DNA of 64,000 nucleotides, taken from the NCBI GenBank assembly GCA_947652115.1, contig OX393567.1:592001-656000 (forward strand). The letters run 5' to 3'. Of this stretch, positions 21,902 to 34,461 are shown piece by piece. Positions within the stretch are counted from its first letter, which is position 1. Every line of letters starts with the position of its first letter. Origin of the DNA: Blastomussa wellsi (lineage: Eukaryota; Cnidaria; Anthozoa; Scleractinia; Plerogyridae). The notes under the pieces are model-generated. The model was not told where the DNA came from and did not search any database. It worked only from the letters and a program-made list of their open reading frames with translations. The position numbers were made by a program, and so were the translations under genes.

Positions 21902-24900
21902 ATGAGTCAGTCGGTACAAGTTTTTGGACGAAAGGTACTTAAAAACACTAGCGATTTTCGTGAATAATGTTTCCTTAGCTAACACGTGCATTAATGGCGG
22001 CAGTGAAATTGCGAGTTGTATTAATGTGCTACATAAAATTTTGATTTGGTAAAGTGGTGAACGTGGCTTTCGTGTATTTCGTGATGTCCAAGAAAGTTAT
22101 AAATGAGCTTAGTTTACATCTCCGTTGCCGGACGCTTATCGATAATGGATGAGAATCGTATTTTTAAAATTAATTGCTGTAAATTGAGTGAGGATGGAAT
22201 TTTACCAAAGAAAATTTCATGGCAGCCAACTCCGGCCAAGCAGCAAGGGCCTTGTTGAAAAGGATGGACCATTTTATTTATTTTTCTTTGTGGGTGGGGG
22301 GGGGGAGGTGTTGGGCAATTTTTCTGGGCAAGATTATTTTGGACTGTCAGCTTGTGCAAGATTTTTTTAACATCATCATAGGACCTGGACAGTAGAGAGT
22401 GCTTGCTAGATTTCCCGGGGTATCTAATCGAACAGTTCAGTAATCAAACACCAACTGTTCGATTGCCGAACTCAATCAAACATAATCGGACTTACAATAA
22501 AATTGTGCCAATTGAACAATCGATTACTGAACGATTAGTAATTGAACTCAATCGAACGTTTGATTACCAATCTCCTGTTCGATAATTTTCGCATCACATG
22601 TACCCACAGTACACCCGGGAGTGCATGAATAACAGTCGTTAATGTTGACTTGGTTTTGTTTTTTTGAACATTGACATTCAGTATGAAGCTATTTCTCTTT
22701 ATCCCCATTCAATAAAGGCTGATATATACTAACTATACCTTGCATGTTTTACTAGTTTCCGGCATCAAGAGATACCATTGGAACAAAATTGCATCGGATT
22801 AGTTCGATTTTGTTTGATTGGTTCAAAAATCTAACTCGCAGCAAAATATACATACATGTTCCATTTTGTTCGATTGCCAAACCCAATCAAACACCAATCA
22901 TTCGACTTTTTTTTCAATTTATAGATACCCCGGGTATATTTTTTTCCATTTGGCTCCCTTTGCACAATATTTTTGGGTGCTTTTTCTTGTGCAGGAAGTT
23001 TTTTCCTTGTTATCTTATGCACATATGATTGTTTTAGAAAACAGCTACAGCTGTTGCCTTCTGTAAACGTGGAAATGGCATGATCAAGATTAATGGATGC
23101 CCATTGGATTTAGTTGAACCATCAACTCTCCGATACAAGGTACTTAATTTAAAAGCTATTTGGACTACAAGCCTATTACTGTGCATGTAAAGAGCTTGCT
23201 GTCAATGTTTCATATGTTAATAGTATTATTGAAAATGAGGAACCATATTTAGGGTACCAGTTACATTCAAAAGGCATTATTTAGGAATTTCAAGGGGTAA
23301 ATTGATATGATGAACCTTTTGAATCCTGGGGAGTTTATTAGTTTGGTGGGTAAGGCCATTTTAATGACTACTTAACTTTCATCTGGAGTACTGAATTGTT
23401 GAAAAAGGTATTTTTAGGTTCCTAACATGTCATTGCTTAAAATACTTTTGCTGCAGTACAACAAGGAACGTTTCTACTGAAAAGGACACCTTTTCACCCA
23501 TCTTTGATTCCCAAGGTCACACTAAATTTAGAATCTACCACAACACTAACAAAAGTGTTAAACATTTTATTGCATTTGGGTTCCCAATAATTGATTAAAT
23601 TCCAGTGGACTGTGTTCCGTAGTACCTATAATTATGACAACCACTTTGTAGTTATTAAACTACAATGCATTAAGTAAAAACATATATTCCTGAAAACTAT
23701 CACAGTACTAATGCAATAGTACCTCCACTATCACAATGCTATCGCAATACCATGTGACCTATTGCAGTAGTTAAAATTTAGCCGATAGTCACCCCTTCTA
23801 TGTCCTTGGTCAAATCAGTTTTCAGGCAAAATCTATTTCTCACCATGGTTAACTTGTTTCAACTTGAAGATGACACCCTTACTATCAAATAAAAACAATT
23901 TAAATTCATTAAAATGACTTTCCAATTAATGAATTCAAATTGTTTTAACTGTGGTAAGAGCACAGGTTTCAATAAAAGCCAGTTACCCGCTTGTAAGGCC
24001 TCTCACAAAAAATATCACCGCCGTCTTTTTGATGCTCAGAGTGCTGGAAATTGAATTTCCGAACTTCTAGACCCCCAAGGGGAAAGGGGGCTTTTGGCCC
24101 CTTTTCTAGTCACAACAGCCTATTCTACTTTTGGCAGTCATGTATTACAAAAATTATTGAAAACCCTGCAAGAGTGTTGCCTTCAGGATGAAACAAATTT
24201 TATCTGAAGACCAATATTACCACAACATCTCTACAATTGCTGATCGAGTCTATGTGCTCTTGTCAGTTCTCTCAGGGCCCCTCCATTAACAACAAACTTA
24301 AATCTATAGTTTTATGATAGAGCAGGCACTTTTGATTAACAGGACATTTTTGATACTACACCCAGGCATAACTAACTGATGACATCAACAATTAATTGAC
24401 AGGTAATCAATTGGCAATCAGTTGAGTAGTAGTTTCATGTTGTCAATGATCAATGAGTGGTAGGCCACAAAATTTTCAGTCATTGATTGCATTGATTAGT
24501 CATTGATCGCAAGAAATCTCTAATCACTTAGAATCAACTGTATTTGGAGGGGGGCGTAAGGGGGGTCCGAAAACCGCACAGAAATACGCCAAAAAACCGC
24601 AAACCGCATCGGATTTTTTCCCGAATACCGAAACCACACATACACGGAGGCCACAATATGAAAGCTGACGTCAGCAAGACTTGTGATATATTCTGATAAC
24701 ATTGTGCGTTAATATTGAACATATCATCACAACACCAACGGTATACTACATTATTATACTCTATTTACTACTAACCAAATGCCGACCGTTCTAAAGAGTG
24801 TTGTCACTGCAGACACTTTTTTTCACCGAAAACCGCAACTTAAAGGTTATAATAACCGCAAACCGCTTAGTGTTTTAAAACCGCAATACCGCAAGTTACA

Positions 24901-26795
24901 ATAAAAACTACCGCACCGAAAATAACGCAAAAACCGCATCACTGCAAACCCTTACACCCCCCTCTATTTGCAGTGTCAGCACTGCATGCTTGTCTCCGCA
25001 TGCCAGTAAGTTGTTTGACCTCTTGTGTAAGCATAATTTCATAAACAGGAATGCCAGTTATAAAGAAATACATATGAAACGGATTAAAAATCAAAACAAA
25101 AATATCGGTACAAGAAAGCAGGAAATTTGTAATAATTGCACAGTATAATAGTCAACGAGTAATTGATGGGTAATTGATAATAAATAACACCAATGGGTAA
25201 TCAATGGCATCAATGACTAATTGATGACATTGAAAGGCCAATTTAAACATATTGGGCTTTAATTACTCATTGATCATTGCCAATAATCAGTAAGTGACTA
25301 ATCAGTGGATTATTTTAGCCATTGATTATTCATTGATTACTCATTGATGTCATTCATCGTTAATTAGTTATGCCTGGTTACAGTGACCAAAATCATCATC
25401 TTTATTATTTATACACGGTGGATACATCTGGCCAGAAATAATGCTACTACTACAAAATAACTATGGATATTGACTATCTATAATTTAAAATATAATTACA
25501 TATTAAGTGATTTTATTAAACAATGTACAATTATGCAAATACTAATATAACTTAATAGAGGAAGTAAAAAATATATCTACATACATAAAAAAATAAAAGA
25601 GAAGAAATATTAATGCCTGTTTTCCATGAATGCTGTGTCAGTTAACTGAAACGTTTAACATCTGTTGAAAGGTAGCCAGAGATTTTGCTTTCCTAATAGA
25701 AGAGTGCAGACTGTTCCAGAGGACAGCACCGCTATAGCTAAAACTATTTTTATAGTAATTGGTGCGTGGTAAGGGAACAGCAAGTTTATTCTCGGAATCA
25801 TGAAGATTATAGGACGTAATAATATCGCTGCGTTGTATAAATTTAGAAGACAAGTAATTAGGTGCAAGGCGACGATGATGAACATATTTGATGCCTTTTT
25901 TGTCCTTACTACAGGTTCAGGAACCCATCCTCCTTCTGGGCAAGGAAAGGTTCGAGGGTGTGGATATCCGTGTCAGAGTGAAGGGTGGTGGCCATGTCTC
26001 CAGGATTTATGGTAAGTCTACCATGGATGTCAGAAACAAAACGCCTGACAGGTTTGGAATTGTAACTTCTATTTTGTAGTAATTCTTTGTGATTGGTGAC
26101 AAATTTTGTCACACACCTGTAAAATAAAATGTGGTTGTCTTTCCAAAAAGGTTGTTTTTTTTTAGTAGTCAACTACATGTAGTGTGACCAGAAAATGTGA
26201 GGATATACAAGCTAAAGTTGCCTTTTTTTATAGCTATTCGTCAAGCCATCTCAAAGGCCTTGGTAGCTTACTACCAGAAATGTGAGTATTGTGTTTCAAC
26301 AGTTATTAAATCTTGGATTAATGTTCACTATGTTATCACTGGGATGGTGCCGTGGACAGAGTACCTTCCTCTCACCAATGTGGCGAGGGTTCGATTACCT
26401 GACCCTGTTGAGTTTGCTCCAAGAGTTTTTCTCTGTTCAGGTTCTCTGGTTTTCCTCCTTCCACTAAAACAAACAGTTCTAAACTCCAATTCGATTGGGA
26501 ATCCGAGGACTACACTAATGTTCCAAGACTATAAGGGAATCCTTGTTTACAGTATGATTTACTGTCAACGAGGACAACCAGTAAAGCAAATCATCAGCTT
26601 GTGGGCACTTAATTCCCATTATCTGATACCTGCTATTTACGTTTTTCAGACGTGGACGAGGTTTCCAAGAAGGAGATTCGTGATATTCTTGTCCAGTACG
26701 ACCGTTCGTTGCTTGTAGCAGATCCACGCCGTGCAGAGGCCAAGAAATTCGGTGGACCAGCAGCCCGCTCACGTTACCAGAAGTCCTATCGTTAA
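21902..26795 (+). CDS. RPS16: 40S ribosomal protein S16 (uS9)
   Basis: Five coding exons: 21902-21934, 23038-23139, 25915-26011, 26234-26281, 26650-26795; 426 bases, 141 aa. The product reads [57 protein letters not shown] and ends [13 protein letters not shown], a full-length uS9 protein whose conserved C-terminal tail reaches toward the P-site tRNA in the small subunit. Vertebrate S16 is about five residues longer at the N-terminus. All introns are GT-AG. An AATAAA lies at 26823-26828, 28 bases past the stop. Introns hold several MITEs and a LINE tail, unusually large for a ribosomal protein gene. Confidence 0.98.
22414..22934. mobile_element. MITE with CCCGGGGTATCTA termini in RPS16 intron
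   Basis: Ends CCCGGGGTATCTA and TAGATACCCCGGG; the interior is rich in ATCGAAC and CAATCAAACA units in both orientations. The CCCGGGG ends resemble those of the two hAT-like MITEs here, but no target duplication is evident. Confidence 0.7.
24362..25377. mobile_element. ATTGAT-rich inverted-repeat element, host of a nested MITE
   Basis: Ends CCAGGCATAACTAA and TTAGTTATGCCTGG. Both subterminal regions consist of irregular ATTGAT/ATCAAT units with many near repeats, a typical pattern of transposase binding repeats. The centre is occupied by a second element at 24547-24964. No transposase frame. It lies in the long RPS16 intron. Confidence 0.7.
24547..24964. mobile_element. Nested MITE with GAGGGGGG termini
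   Basis: Ends GAGGGGGGCGTAAGG and CCTTACACCCCCCTC, with TATTTG directly repeated on both sides (24541-24546 and 24965-24970). The interior is made of AACCGCA repeats on one strand. Inserted inside the ATTGAT-rich element. Confidence 0.75.
25638..25885 (-). mobile_element. LINE reverse-transcriptase C-terminal fragment, copy 2
   Basis: Encodes [19 protein letters not shown], then [16 protein letters not shown] and a final LATFQQML, the standard end of CR1/L2-type cnidarian LINE ORF2. Same family as the fragment at 4902-5035. It lies antisense in an RPS16 intron, ending just before exon 25915-26011. Confidence 0.85.
26340..26465 (+). repeat. tRNA-like SINE fragment in RPS16 intron
   Basis: Contains GGTTCGATTACC, a polymerase III B-box-like sequence, preceded by CTCACCAATGTGGCGAG. 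The following CAGGTTCTCTGGTTTTCCTCC also occurs, in reverse complement, at about 50274-50300 in an AP2A intron, so this is a dispersed family. Not a functional tRNA. Confidence 0.5.
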
Positions 26796-26828
26796 CTTCG
26801 TATTTACATCGAGTTGAAGCTCAATAAA

Positions 26829-28319
26829 GTGTAATAATTTGTTGCAATTTGGCAGTTGTTTCTTGCTTGCCAGCTATACCGTTGGGGTTGTATGGGTTTA
26901 CCGCAGGTTACGCCAAATCAAACCAAAACTCGACAAAAGTTGTAAAATGTTGATGTTTGCGCAAAACTAAACCTCGGAAAATGTCTTGTTGAAATTTCAA
27001 TCTTGCGGAATGTAATCTGATTTTAGCCAACTCGGGCCTGTGGCCTCGTCGGCTATAAAACTTTTTGCAACTTCGAAAAAAAAAGTTCAATTGAAAGGCA
27101 GAATGTTATCGAGATTGTTTTGACGTGTTGTTTCGATTTCACGTGACTGACAAAATTGGACACAATAACTTTAAAAGATCGTGACAAGAGAAGTCCAAGC
27201 AATTTATTAGAGTTTGCCACTAATTTGACATCAAAAATAGAGATCGACTGGGGAATTTCCTAATTGTGAATTTTCGATCTAATCAAGTGACTTTGCATAT
27301 CTGGACAGGGTTCCTGATTATTCTCTTCTGCTGAAGTAAACTCGTTCTATTAGAAAAGGTTACACATAACGATTCTCGTGAAAGTACAACAAAATATCAT
27401 GAACCCTTCTTACATCTTATATTGCGTGACTGTAAAGATATACGAAATCACTCGATTAGATCGAAGATTTCAAATTACTACCGCCCTCGTCCCCAGGCGC
27501 CGGTCGGTCAGGCGGGAAATCAGGAGCGCGGGGATTGATGGTTAGGTTAGAAAATCTACAAACAGAAATGGCACCCAAGTTTGGATTACACTCGACAAAC
27601 CCGCTCCGTCAGTGGTTAATTCAGAGCTAGATAGAAAAAACCTGGGGATACATTCATTATTCATGGCAGCTGCAAAATTGAATTTACATTTCATGGTAAA
27701 AATGGCAATTCATCGCGCCGAAGATTGGTTCTAATAATAGCAAGCGTGTATTTACAACAGGAATGACATGACGGATGCACTGTTGAGACTAATCGCAATA
27801 GGTGGATCAGTTTCTATTGGAAATACAAACCTGCAGAAAATCTCCAAACCTAAATAAAATATACTTTGATAAAACACAAATAAATCTAGATCTCAATCAG
27901 TAAAACAACACGCGAACGATAAAACTCATGCATTGTATAACCTTTCGCTACATACACCCTTTTTTACTATTTTCATCGACAAATGTTAATTTTTTCGGAC
28001 ATCACTTGATTGGTTTTATAAATAATTCATTTTCCTTCTAAATTTAAAACTTATTATACGTGCAGACAAAAAAGAAGAGTTGTTTTCTTTTGCTGGTTTC
28101 ACCATAAGCTGAAGCTGTATGGTGCTTTATTCAAGATTACAAACTAGATAACATATTAAATTCTACCGGAGAAGCATGCAAAGCGATATAATAAAAAGTT
28201 ACAAAGTAGGGTATTTTAATTTGAGAGTTGCTGTCTTGAAAGCCGTATACTGCAAACCCGTATACAAAAGAACTTTGTACAATAAACCACATTAAAAAAA
28301 ATCACTAGCGCATGTGTTG
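26829..28319. other. Intergenic, no feature recognised
   Basis: AT-rich sequence after RPS16. No protein-like ORF, hairpin element or RNA gene was recognised. Confidence 0.5.
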
Positions 28320-28736
28320 CCCGGGGGAGGGTACTCCCTTAAATTTAGGATAGGTGTTTGCCGCGACGGTTCTTAAACCCTGGCAAGACTGAAACGGAAT
28401 TTGATACCCTATTTAAGGACTAAACCCGAAAACGGACACCCCATTCAAAGAAAAAACACAAACTAAGAACGGTGTAAACAGGTCGACTTTTTGTCGTTTA
28501 CGTGATAAACGTTTACACCTTGGCAGACGGTTTCTTTTTCATTTAGCGTGCTGTTTACGAAGTGCAAAATAACAAATACAATTTAGGTACCCTATCTAGG
28601 GATCACTGACACCAGCAACAATGCCAAAAGAAGCAGAAATGATACCCTATGTAAGGATCGAGAAAATCAAACAGCCATACCCTATCCGGCGGCACATACC
28701 TGTATAGCCCATATATGGGAGTACCCCCCCCCCCGG
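28320..28736. mobile_element. hAT-like MITE, second copy of the CCCGGGGG-TACTCCC class
   Basis: 417 bp, ends CCCGGGGGAGGGTACTCCC and GGGAGTACCCCCCCCCCCGG, flanked by the 8-bp duplication ATGTGTTG (28312-28319 and 28737-28744). It shares its ends with the MITE at 20401-20749, but the interior differs: GATACCCTAT units here against CCCTAAAAGGTACC there. This suggests two derivatives mobilised by the same transposase. Confidence 0.9.
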
Positions 28737-29179
28737 ATGTGTTGCCGTCGTTGTCGGGAAGTTGGCCGGCAGACATTGGCCTGTTCCTGCACGCTATAAA
28801 TAAACGAGTCTACTTCGGACTCCAACACCATGAATATGGATTTTGGAACAGCTTTAGACAATCGTCACCTGCTCTTCAAGCATGATGAAAACAAATGCAA
28901 AAAAATCTCCATTCCTTTCCGCACTTCGTTCATAAAAAGCTGACAGCGGAGCAGCTCCGCCATCGGATTTTTCAAGCGAAATTAACACGGTTCGCCACCA
29001 CGAGTAGCCGGCTATTTCCAGGTTTCTATACCTCGAGGGTTTAAAGAAGCCGGTCTTCCCCGGAATAAATGTCTCGTCCAAACGCAACGTTTGCGCCAGA
29101 CGATCTAAAAATAAGCAACTTGGACAAGATTTGAACGTGTTCGAGCAAGCAAGGTGCGCGCACAGTTATCGTGTGAATA

Positions 29180-29410
29180 TCACGTCTTTTCCTCTTGGCT
29201 TCCTTTTGAATCAGTTTTTACAGTTTCTTTGTGAAACAAGCACGCGCCGCTTTGCTCGGAGTCGCCGCATTTGCAGTGAATATCCGCGCAAGCGTCCCTT
29301 CGGCCTTTCCGAGAACATTTCTGAAATTCTCCTTCATCAAGCGGTTCCTCGGGATCTATGCTCTTATCTCCGTTTGCATGCTTCACTGTTTCGTCGTTGG
29401 CGGGCTCCAT
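29180..29410 (-). CDS. Candidate cAMP-dependent protein kinase inhibitor (PKI-like)
   Basis: A 76-codon single-exon frame. Residues about 29-44 read FQKCSRKGRRDACADI, matching the PKI inhibitory segment in spacing: an aromatic residue five positions before the first arginine, then R-x-G-R-R-(N/D)-A-x-x-D-I, with alanine at the phospho-acceptor position. In known PKIs this occupies the PKA catalytic cleft as a pseudosubstrate. Total length matches vertebrate PKIs (about 70-78 aa) and the acidic/basic C-terminus (GSQEEKT) is similar in style. Differences are an N-terminal extension, Asp for Asn and Cys for Ile at P+1, and no evident leucine-rich export signal. Vertebrate genes have an intron in the coding region; none is needed here. 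Confidence 0.65.
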   Translation of the reverse strand: MEPANDETVKHANGDKSIDPEEPLDEGEFQKCSRKGRRDACADIHCKCGDSEQSGACLFHKETVKTDSKGSQEEKT

Positions 29411-30856
29411 TTTTCAATTATATTCATGGAGAATTGAACTTGTCCCGATTAAAGAAAATCGTCGCCAATATCGTTTGATTTCGCGATCGCTGACTGTAAT
29501 TCTCTTCGCCCTGGCTTTTTATTTCTCGGGCCGGTGATCGGATTTTTTTTATGAAACCTACTTCTTCCTGCGAAAACAAATCGGAACTGAACATACAGGA
29601 CGATACGATACAGCGATTTTTTCCAGCACTTTCCAAAATCGGTCCATGTCCAATACGCTAATAAATTTATGTACGATGGTTACCTTTTAATTTGGCTATT
29701 GCGAAAATACTATATTTGTCCCGGCTGTGGAGACGTTGAGAGAATTTATAGCGAATCAGAGCATTGTAGCAAGATAAAAATCACTTAAAAATGGGAATTT
29801 TTCAATTAAACGCAGAAAGTGAAAGAAAAAATACGGAGGAACAATTACAAGTGGTCGCTTTGAAGCGAAGACGTCAGCGTGAGACTGGCTATGCAAAAGG
29901 AAAACGTGTATTCAGAACCCCACAATGAAACAGCTGCAGTTATATCTTCTCTGCAGTGTTCACAATCAATTCACAACTGACCATGTCTTTTCACTGAGTT
30001 ACTTTCGTCATGGTTGCTATAGCAACCATTTTTTTGCTGCTTTGTTTCCCTATACAAAGATAAGCAGTTTAAAAGATACCAGTGCTATAATTATCCTCTT
30101 TTTTTTTTCATTTATACAAGGCTTTATTATCTGTGCGATAAGCTGAGCCGGTAAAATAATTCATGACAAAACGTTCAATTTATTTAACGTATACTTTTGT
30201 CCACTCAAGAAAGTTTACAAATTTGTTAAATTATATTGTGGTTGCATGTCGGACGAAAACTACATGATAAGGTTAATTTCACTTTTTCTCTTATCGCATT
30301 AGTATCCAGAGATAACAGCAAAATCATAAACAAAATAATTGGCCTAATAACTTTGTGGTGATTATTCCGAGAATAGAGAGGAATAACTAAGATTCACTCT
30401 GTGTTAGTATTTATTATCTATTAAATAATTCCTGTTTTCCTGCAATTATCTTAATCACAAAATCGTTTCTTATTTTCTGGTGACTGTTAGAAAATCACGA
30501 ACAAACAAATGATTACAGTCATTGTCAAGAAAAATCATACACCATCAACAGTCCGCCAGTTACAAGTAGTTCTTGTTAGGCGAGAGAAAACTCCGTCACG
30601 ACTCGCGAGCTAGTGGTGTTGACTTGGCATCTGATTGGCTCAACAACGTTCTTCTGATTGGCCAAAGCGCGCTGCGTGTTTCTTTGAACCAATTACAGAA
30701 GGCCGTTATTGAAAGGCCTGTAAGATCCACGGTTTGTCTCCAAGGTCTGATTTGCTCTCAGGCGACAAGGAAACCAGTCTCTTTGATTCCTTCACAACAT
30801 TTCGCAACGCAAACATTCTCCCAATGTTGGCTTCCTTCCAGTATCACTAGCATGTT
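29411..30856. other. Interval between PKI candidate and ATG13
   Basis: No gene recognised. The part near 30857 should include the ATG13 3'UTR and that near 29411 the leader of the PKI candidate. Short ORFs (for example minus 29636-29424) are not protein-like in composition. Confidence 0.45.
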
Positions 30857-33800
30857 TCACGTCTGCTCTAGATCGGCTAAAAGTTCGTCAAATTTGAAAG
30901 CGTTCTCACGAAAACCGCATAGTTCCCCATCCAAACGTTCCTAGAAAAGTAACACGAAAGAGACTGCGTAACGTAATTTGCTGAAATACAAAATCACTGT
31001 GTAACACAATTTGCTGCAGAATACAACGTTACTTCCTAACGCAATTTGCCGAATAGAAAGTTAGAGTGCGAAGCTAATAAAACAAACATATACGCGCGTC
31101 GGGTAGTCCCCGCAAGATCTCACGCGCACGGCTAGCCTGCGCCGCGCCGAACGAACGACGTAAACTGCGAGTGAACGAGAGAGCGTGCGTCAGAGCGCCT
31201 GGGGCTTCGTTTGTTCGGCGCGCTTGGAAAGGAATCGACTGCTATGCAGGCTAACGCATGGTTCAGAGAACAATACAGCCTCCAAAATAATAGCAACTGC
31301 TACAATGTGGGATCAATAGAATTACAAGTTTACTAGAGGTGTTGTGTGCACACGTGAGTGCGAGTATGCACGCCAACGCCGAGCGGGAAAACGAGGGAAT
31401 GTTAATTTGAGCTTACCATGATGTTATCCAGTGTTAGAACTTCGGTATCTTGAAAAAGACTTAATGGCGGCGCAGTCTGACACTCACGGAAGAAGCTTCC
31501 AAGATCGCCGGTTGATGTTCCCGAGTGTGATGCAAAGGCTGGTTTCTGGGACAAAAAAAGTTACGGAAGAATTCAGCGCTTTAGGAATGACTCTGAAAAA
31601 CAGTTTCGACTTATTTTGTCCAATCAAAAGCTGGCGCGACAGCTGAGGAATACACCGAAAGTAATCGCGTGAGCAAATATGTCACGTTGCTTAGCAACTT
31701 CATGGACGGACACCAACTGGTACTTGCTGTCCCGACTGATTTGGTATGCGCAACTTTTTCCGGGCTTTCCACTGGTTGCAAAACCACTGGTCACATGTAT
31801 TCCCTGCGCTTACCACTGGTTACATGTTTTCCCGCGCTTGGCATCAAGTAAACGTTTTTCACCAATTCTGATCAGTTAGAACTGTTTAGTCTCAGCGAAC
31901 ACTTCTCGCTATTATTTCTAACTCTTCCACTTCCGCTTGTCCCTCTTAGCCTGTGCACGAGGAACAAGTGACCCTGGGAACAGATGATTTGATTGGCTAA
32001 AATCTAACAAAAGTGGTCCAAACAAATAAACTGTTTTAAACGATCTTACGACAACGAGATTTTAAAACGGCCGACGTGGCTGGACTGGATTCTAGCCCAT
32101 CAAGTCATGTGTCCTCAGAACCACTTGTTTCTTGTACACAAGCCAGCCAGCTTAGAGGGACAAGCGGCTTTGGGAACAAGAATGTGACTGAGCACCCCTT
32201 ACATTCCTTCCCGTGTGACAAGACCTATATGCAGTTACTCATTACCAGTACTCACCAGTTCAACCATGACGAAGTCGTCATCCCAACCCAGCTGACTGGG
32301 TACTGGTGGTAGTTGTACTGTGGATGGTTTGCTGCTTTCTATTTTGTCAGATGAACTATCCTAGAAAATGTAGCAAAGGAAGTATTATTGGTACTATTGG
32401 TACTATATGGTTTTTTAAATTGCAAAATCAATTAGGTTTTTTCAGGTGGCAATAGTTGTTTAACTATTAAGGTGTTCACTCTTTAAAATAGAGTTTCATC
32501 GACTGACCGACTGACTGCCTGCCGTCTGCTGCAATTTATTTCAAATAGAGAATAATTTTTTCTTTGCAATATTTATCAGAACAGTACAATACATTCCTTG
32601 CACTTGTCAATATTTGAAGGGCTACATCATGGCTTGTGCACATTGAAAAATTTAGCCTAAATTTTTTAAACTCATCATTTGCAATCCATCTCAATCTTCT
32701 CCATCCTCAACCATCGTTGTTCATTTTTGGTTTAGCATCCTTTAATCAAACTGTTATTTTGCAATAACATTTCAGTGAACAAAAGATTTTACGTGCACTT
32801 ATAGCACAAGGCCAAAAAATTATCATGGCTGTTAACAAACAAAGCAATATTAAATATATATGAGAGTAGTAGAGGGAGTAAAATGACCAACATGCGACAA
32901 GAAAGAAAATCTTGCAGTGCTTGCTTACCCTTCTGTGAAGAGATGCTGGTGAATTCTTGAGGTTGCTATCTGAAGGTAAACTGCCTGGTCTGTTTTCATC
33001 CTCTTTTCTCAAAAGTGATGCAAATGGTGGAGTGGATGACAGGTTTGGAAGCATGGCCTATAAGCACAAGAAACAACCGAAAAAAATGGTTTACTTAAGA
33101 ACAGATTGCCAAAGAATTGCCAGAGCTCATGAAATGGCAATTGTATAAGCCAGTTTCTCTGACTGTTGGTACATTATTTAATCTGACTTGTTATATTACA
33201 GATATCATGTGGGTCCAAAGTTGTGTTTACAAAGCTATCTCAATAATTTGCTTTAATATCTTGTTTATCTTATTCTAACCACTCGGAATAGAGGATTTTT
33301 CGTCAGCTCACATTCAACAGTGCATTGGAAAACTAGCGTTTTCGCTGGTGCTTTGTACCAACAGACTTTCATGGCATGCTCTGATTGGATTACATCGCTC
33401 TTTGCAGGTAAAGTAATTGGCTAAATAAAGATAAATTTAGGTATGATTTCTTTGGTCCCGTCCAGCCTAACTAAACGTCTTCCCAAGAAGAATGACAGCT
33501 TACTGATAGAAGAGCTAACATTTCCTTACACCTCCCAGACAACCCGCTCTAACTTAAAAATAGTAACCTACCATTTCTAGTGAAGTAGGACTGCTCACAA
33601 AGGCTCCTTTGGTTCGTGTTTTAGCACAGTTAATTGGCGCAACAGAACTTGTAGGTCTGTTAAGAAAAAGAAACAAAACTTTGCCCATAACATTGTGAAA
33701 CAAAACAAAAACATTTACATAATATTACACATAGCCTTTGCCATTCAAAAACAAGACAATTAATTTAGATTAACCTGTATATCTTTTGCTTTATGGTGCC

Positions 33801-34424
33801 AGTATTTTCCTGAGAGATGCGTCTTATTAAAGGAGGTGGAGTTGTGGAAATAACTTTGCGAGTGTTTGAAGGTACTGTTGAAGATCTGGTCACTTCAGTT
33901 TCTGTCGCACTGGCTATCTGCTCTGCAATGTGATGTCTATCAAAACAAAAAACAACAGCAGGTTGAACTGAGTGTTTCAATGGGGTTAAGCGTCAAACGG
34001 CTGAAACAATTACTGTCAACTACCAAAAATTAAATAACAATTGAGCCATCCAGCTTTCACATTCTATGTACTGGTACTACAAATTAAATAACATCGCACA
34101 TTCACAAGTTCAAACTCAAACGGAACTTGGCAACTTGCTTATATGTAATCAAACAAACTGCCAATCAGTCTATAGTAGGGTATTGCACGAAAGAACATCC
34201 TGTTTGAGTGTAAAGTCTATCCAAGCAAGTCAACTTGTATGCAGTTACCTTGCTTCAGCAGTCATGTTAAATGCTCCATGTACACCTGTAGCACATGGCA
34301 GAGCACCATCTTGCTGGTCAGAGGGGACTCTTGCCAGCTCAGAGCTAAAGTGATTACTCTCTACCATGACTTGTTGTCTGTAACAAAACCAACAAAAATG
34401 ATTACAAGTTGGAAAGAGGGTGAA

Positions 34425-34461
<37 letters not shown>

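Noticed and set aside
23301..23395. C/D box snoRNA candidate in an RPS16 intron (ATGATGA near 23307, CTGA near 23391)
   Set aside because: The flanks do not form a terminal stem and no C'/D' boxes were seen, although ribosomal protein introns often host snoRNAs.
28854..29087. Minus ORF of 77 codons downstream of the PKI candidate
   Set aside because: No recognised domain or splice support; more likely 3' untranslated sequence.
31431..31646. Plus-strand ORF starting MLELRYLEK
   Set aside because: It is antisense to the ATG13 exon 31545-31417, which has clear splice sites and homology.
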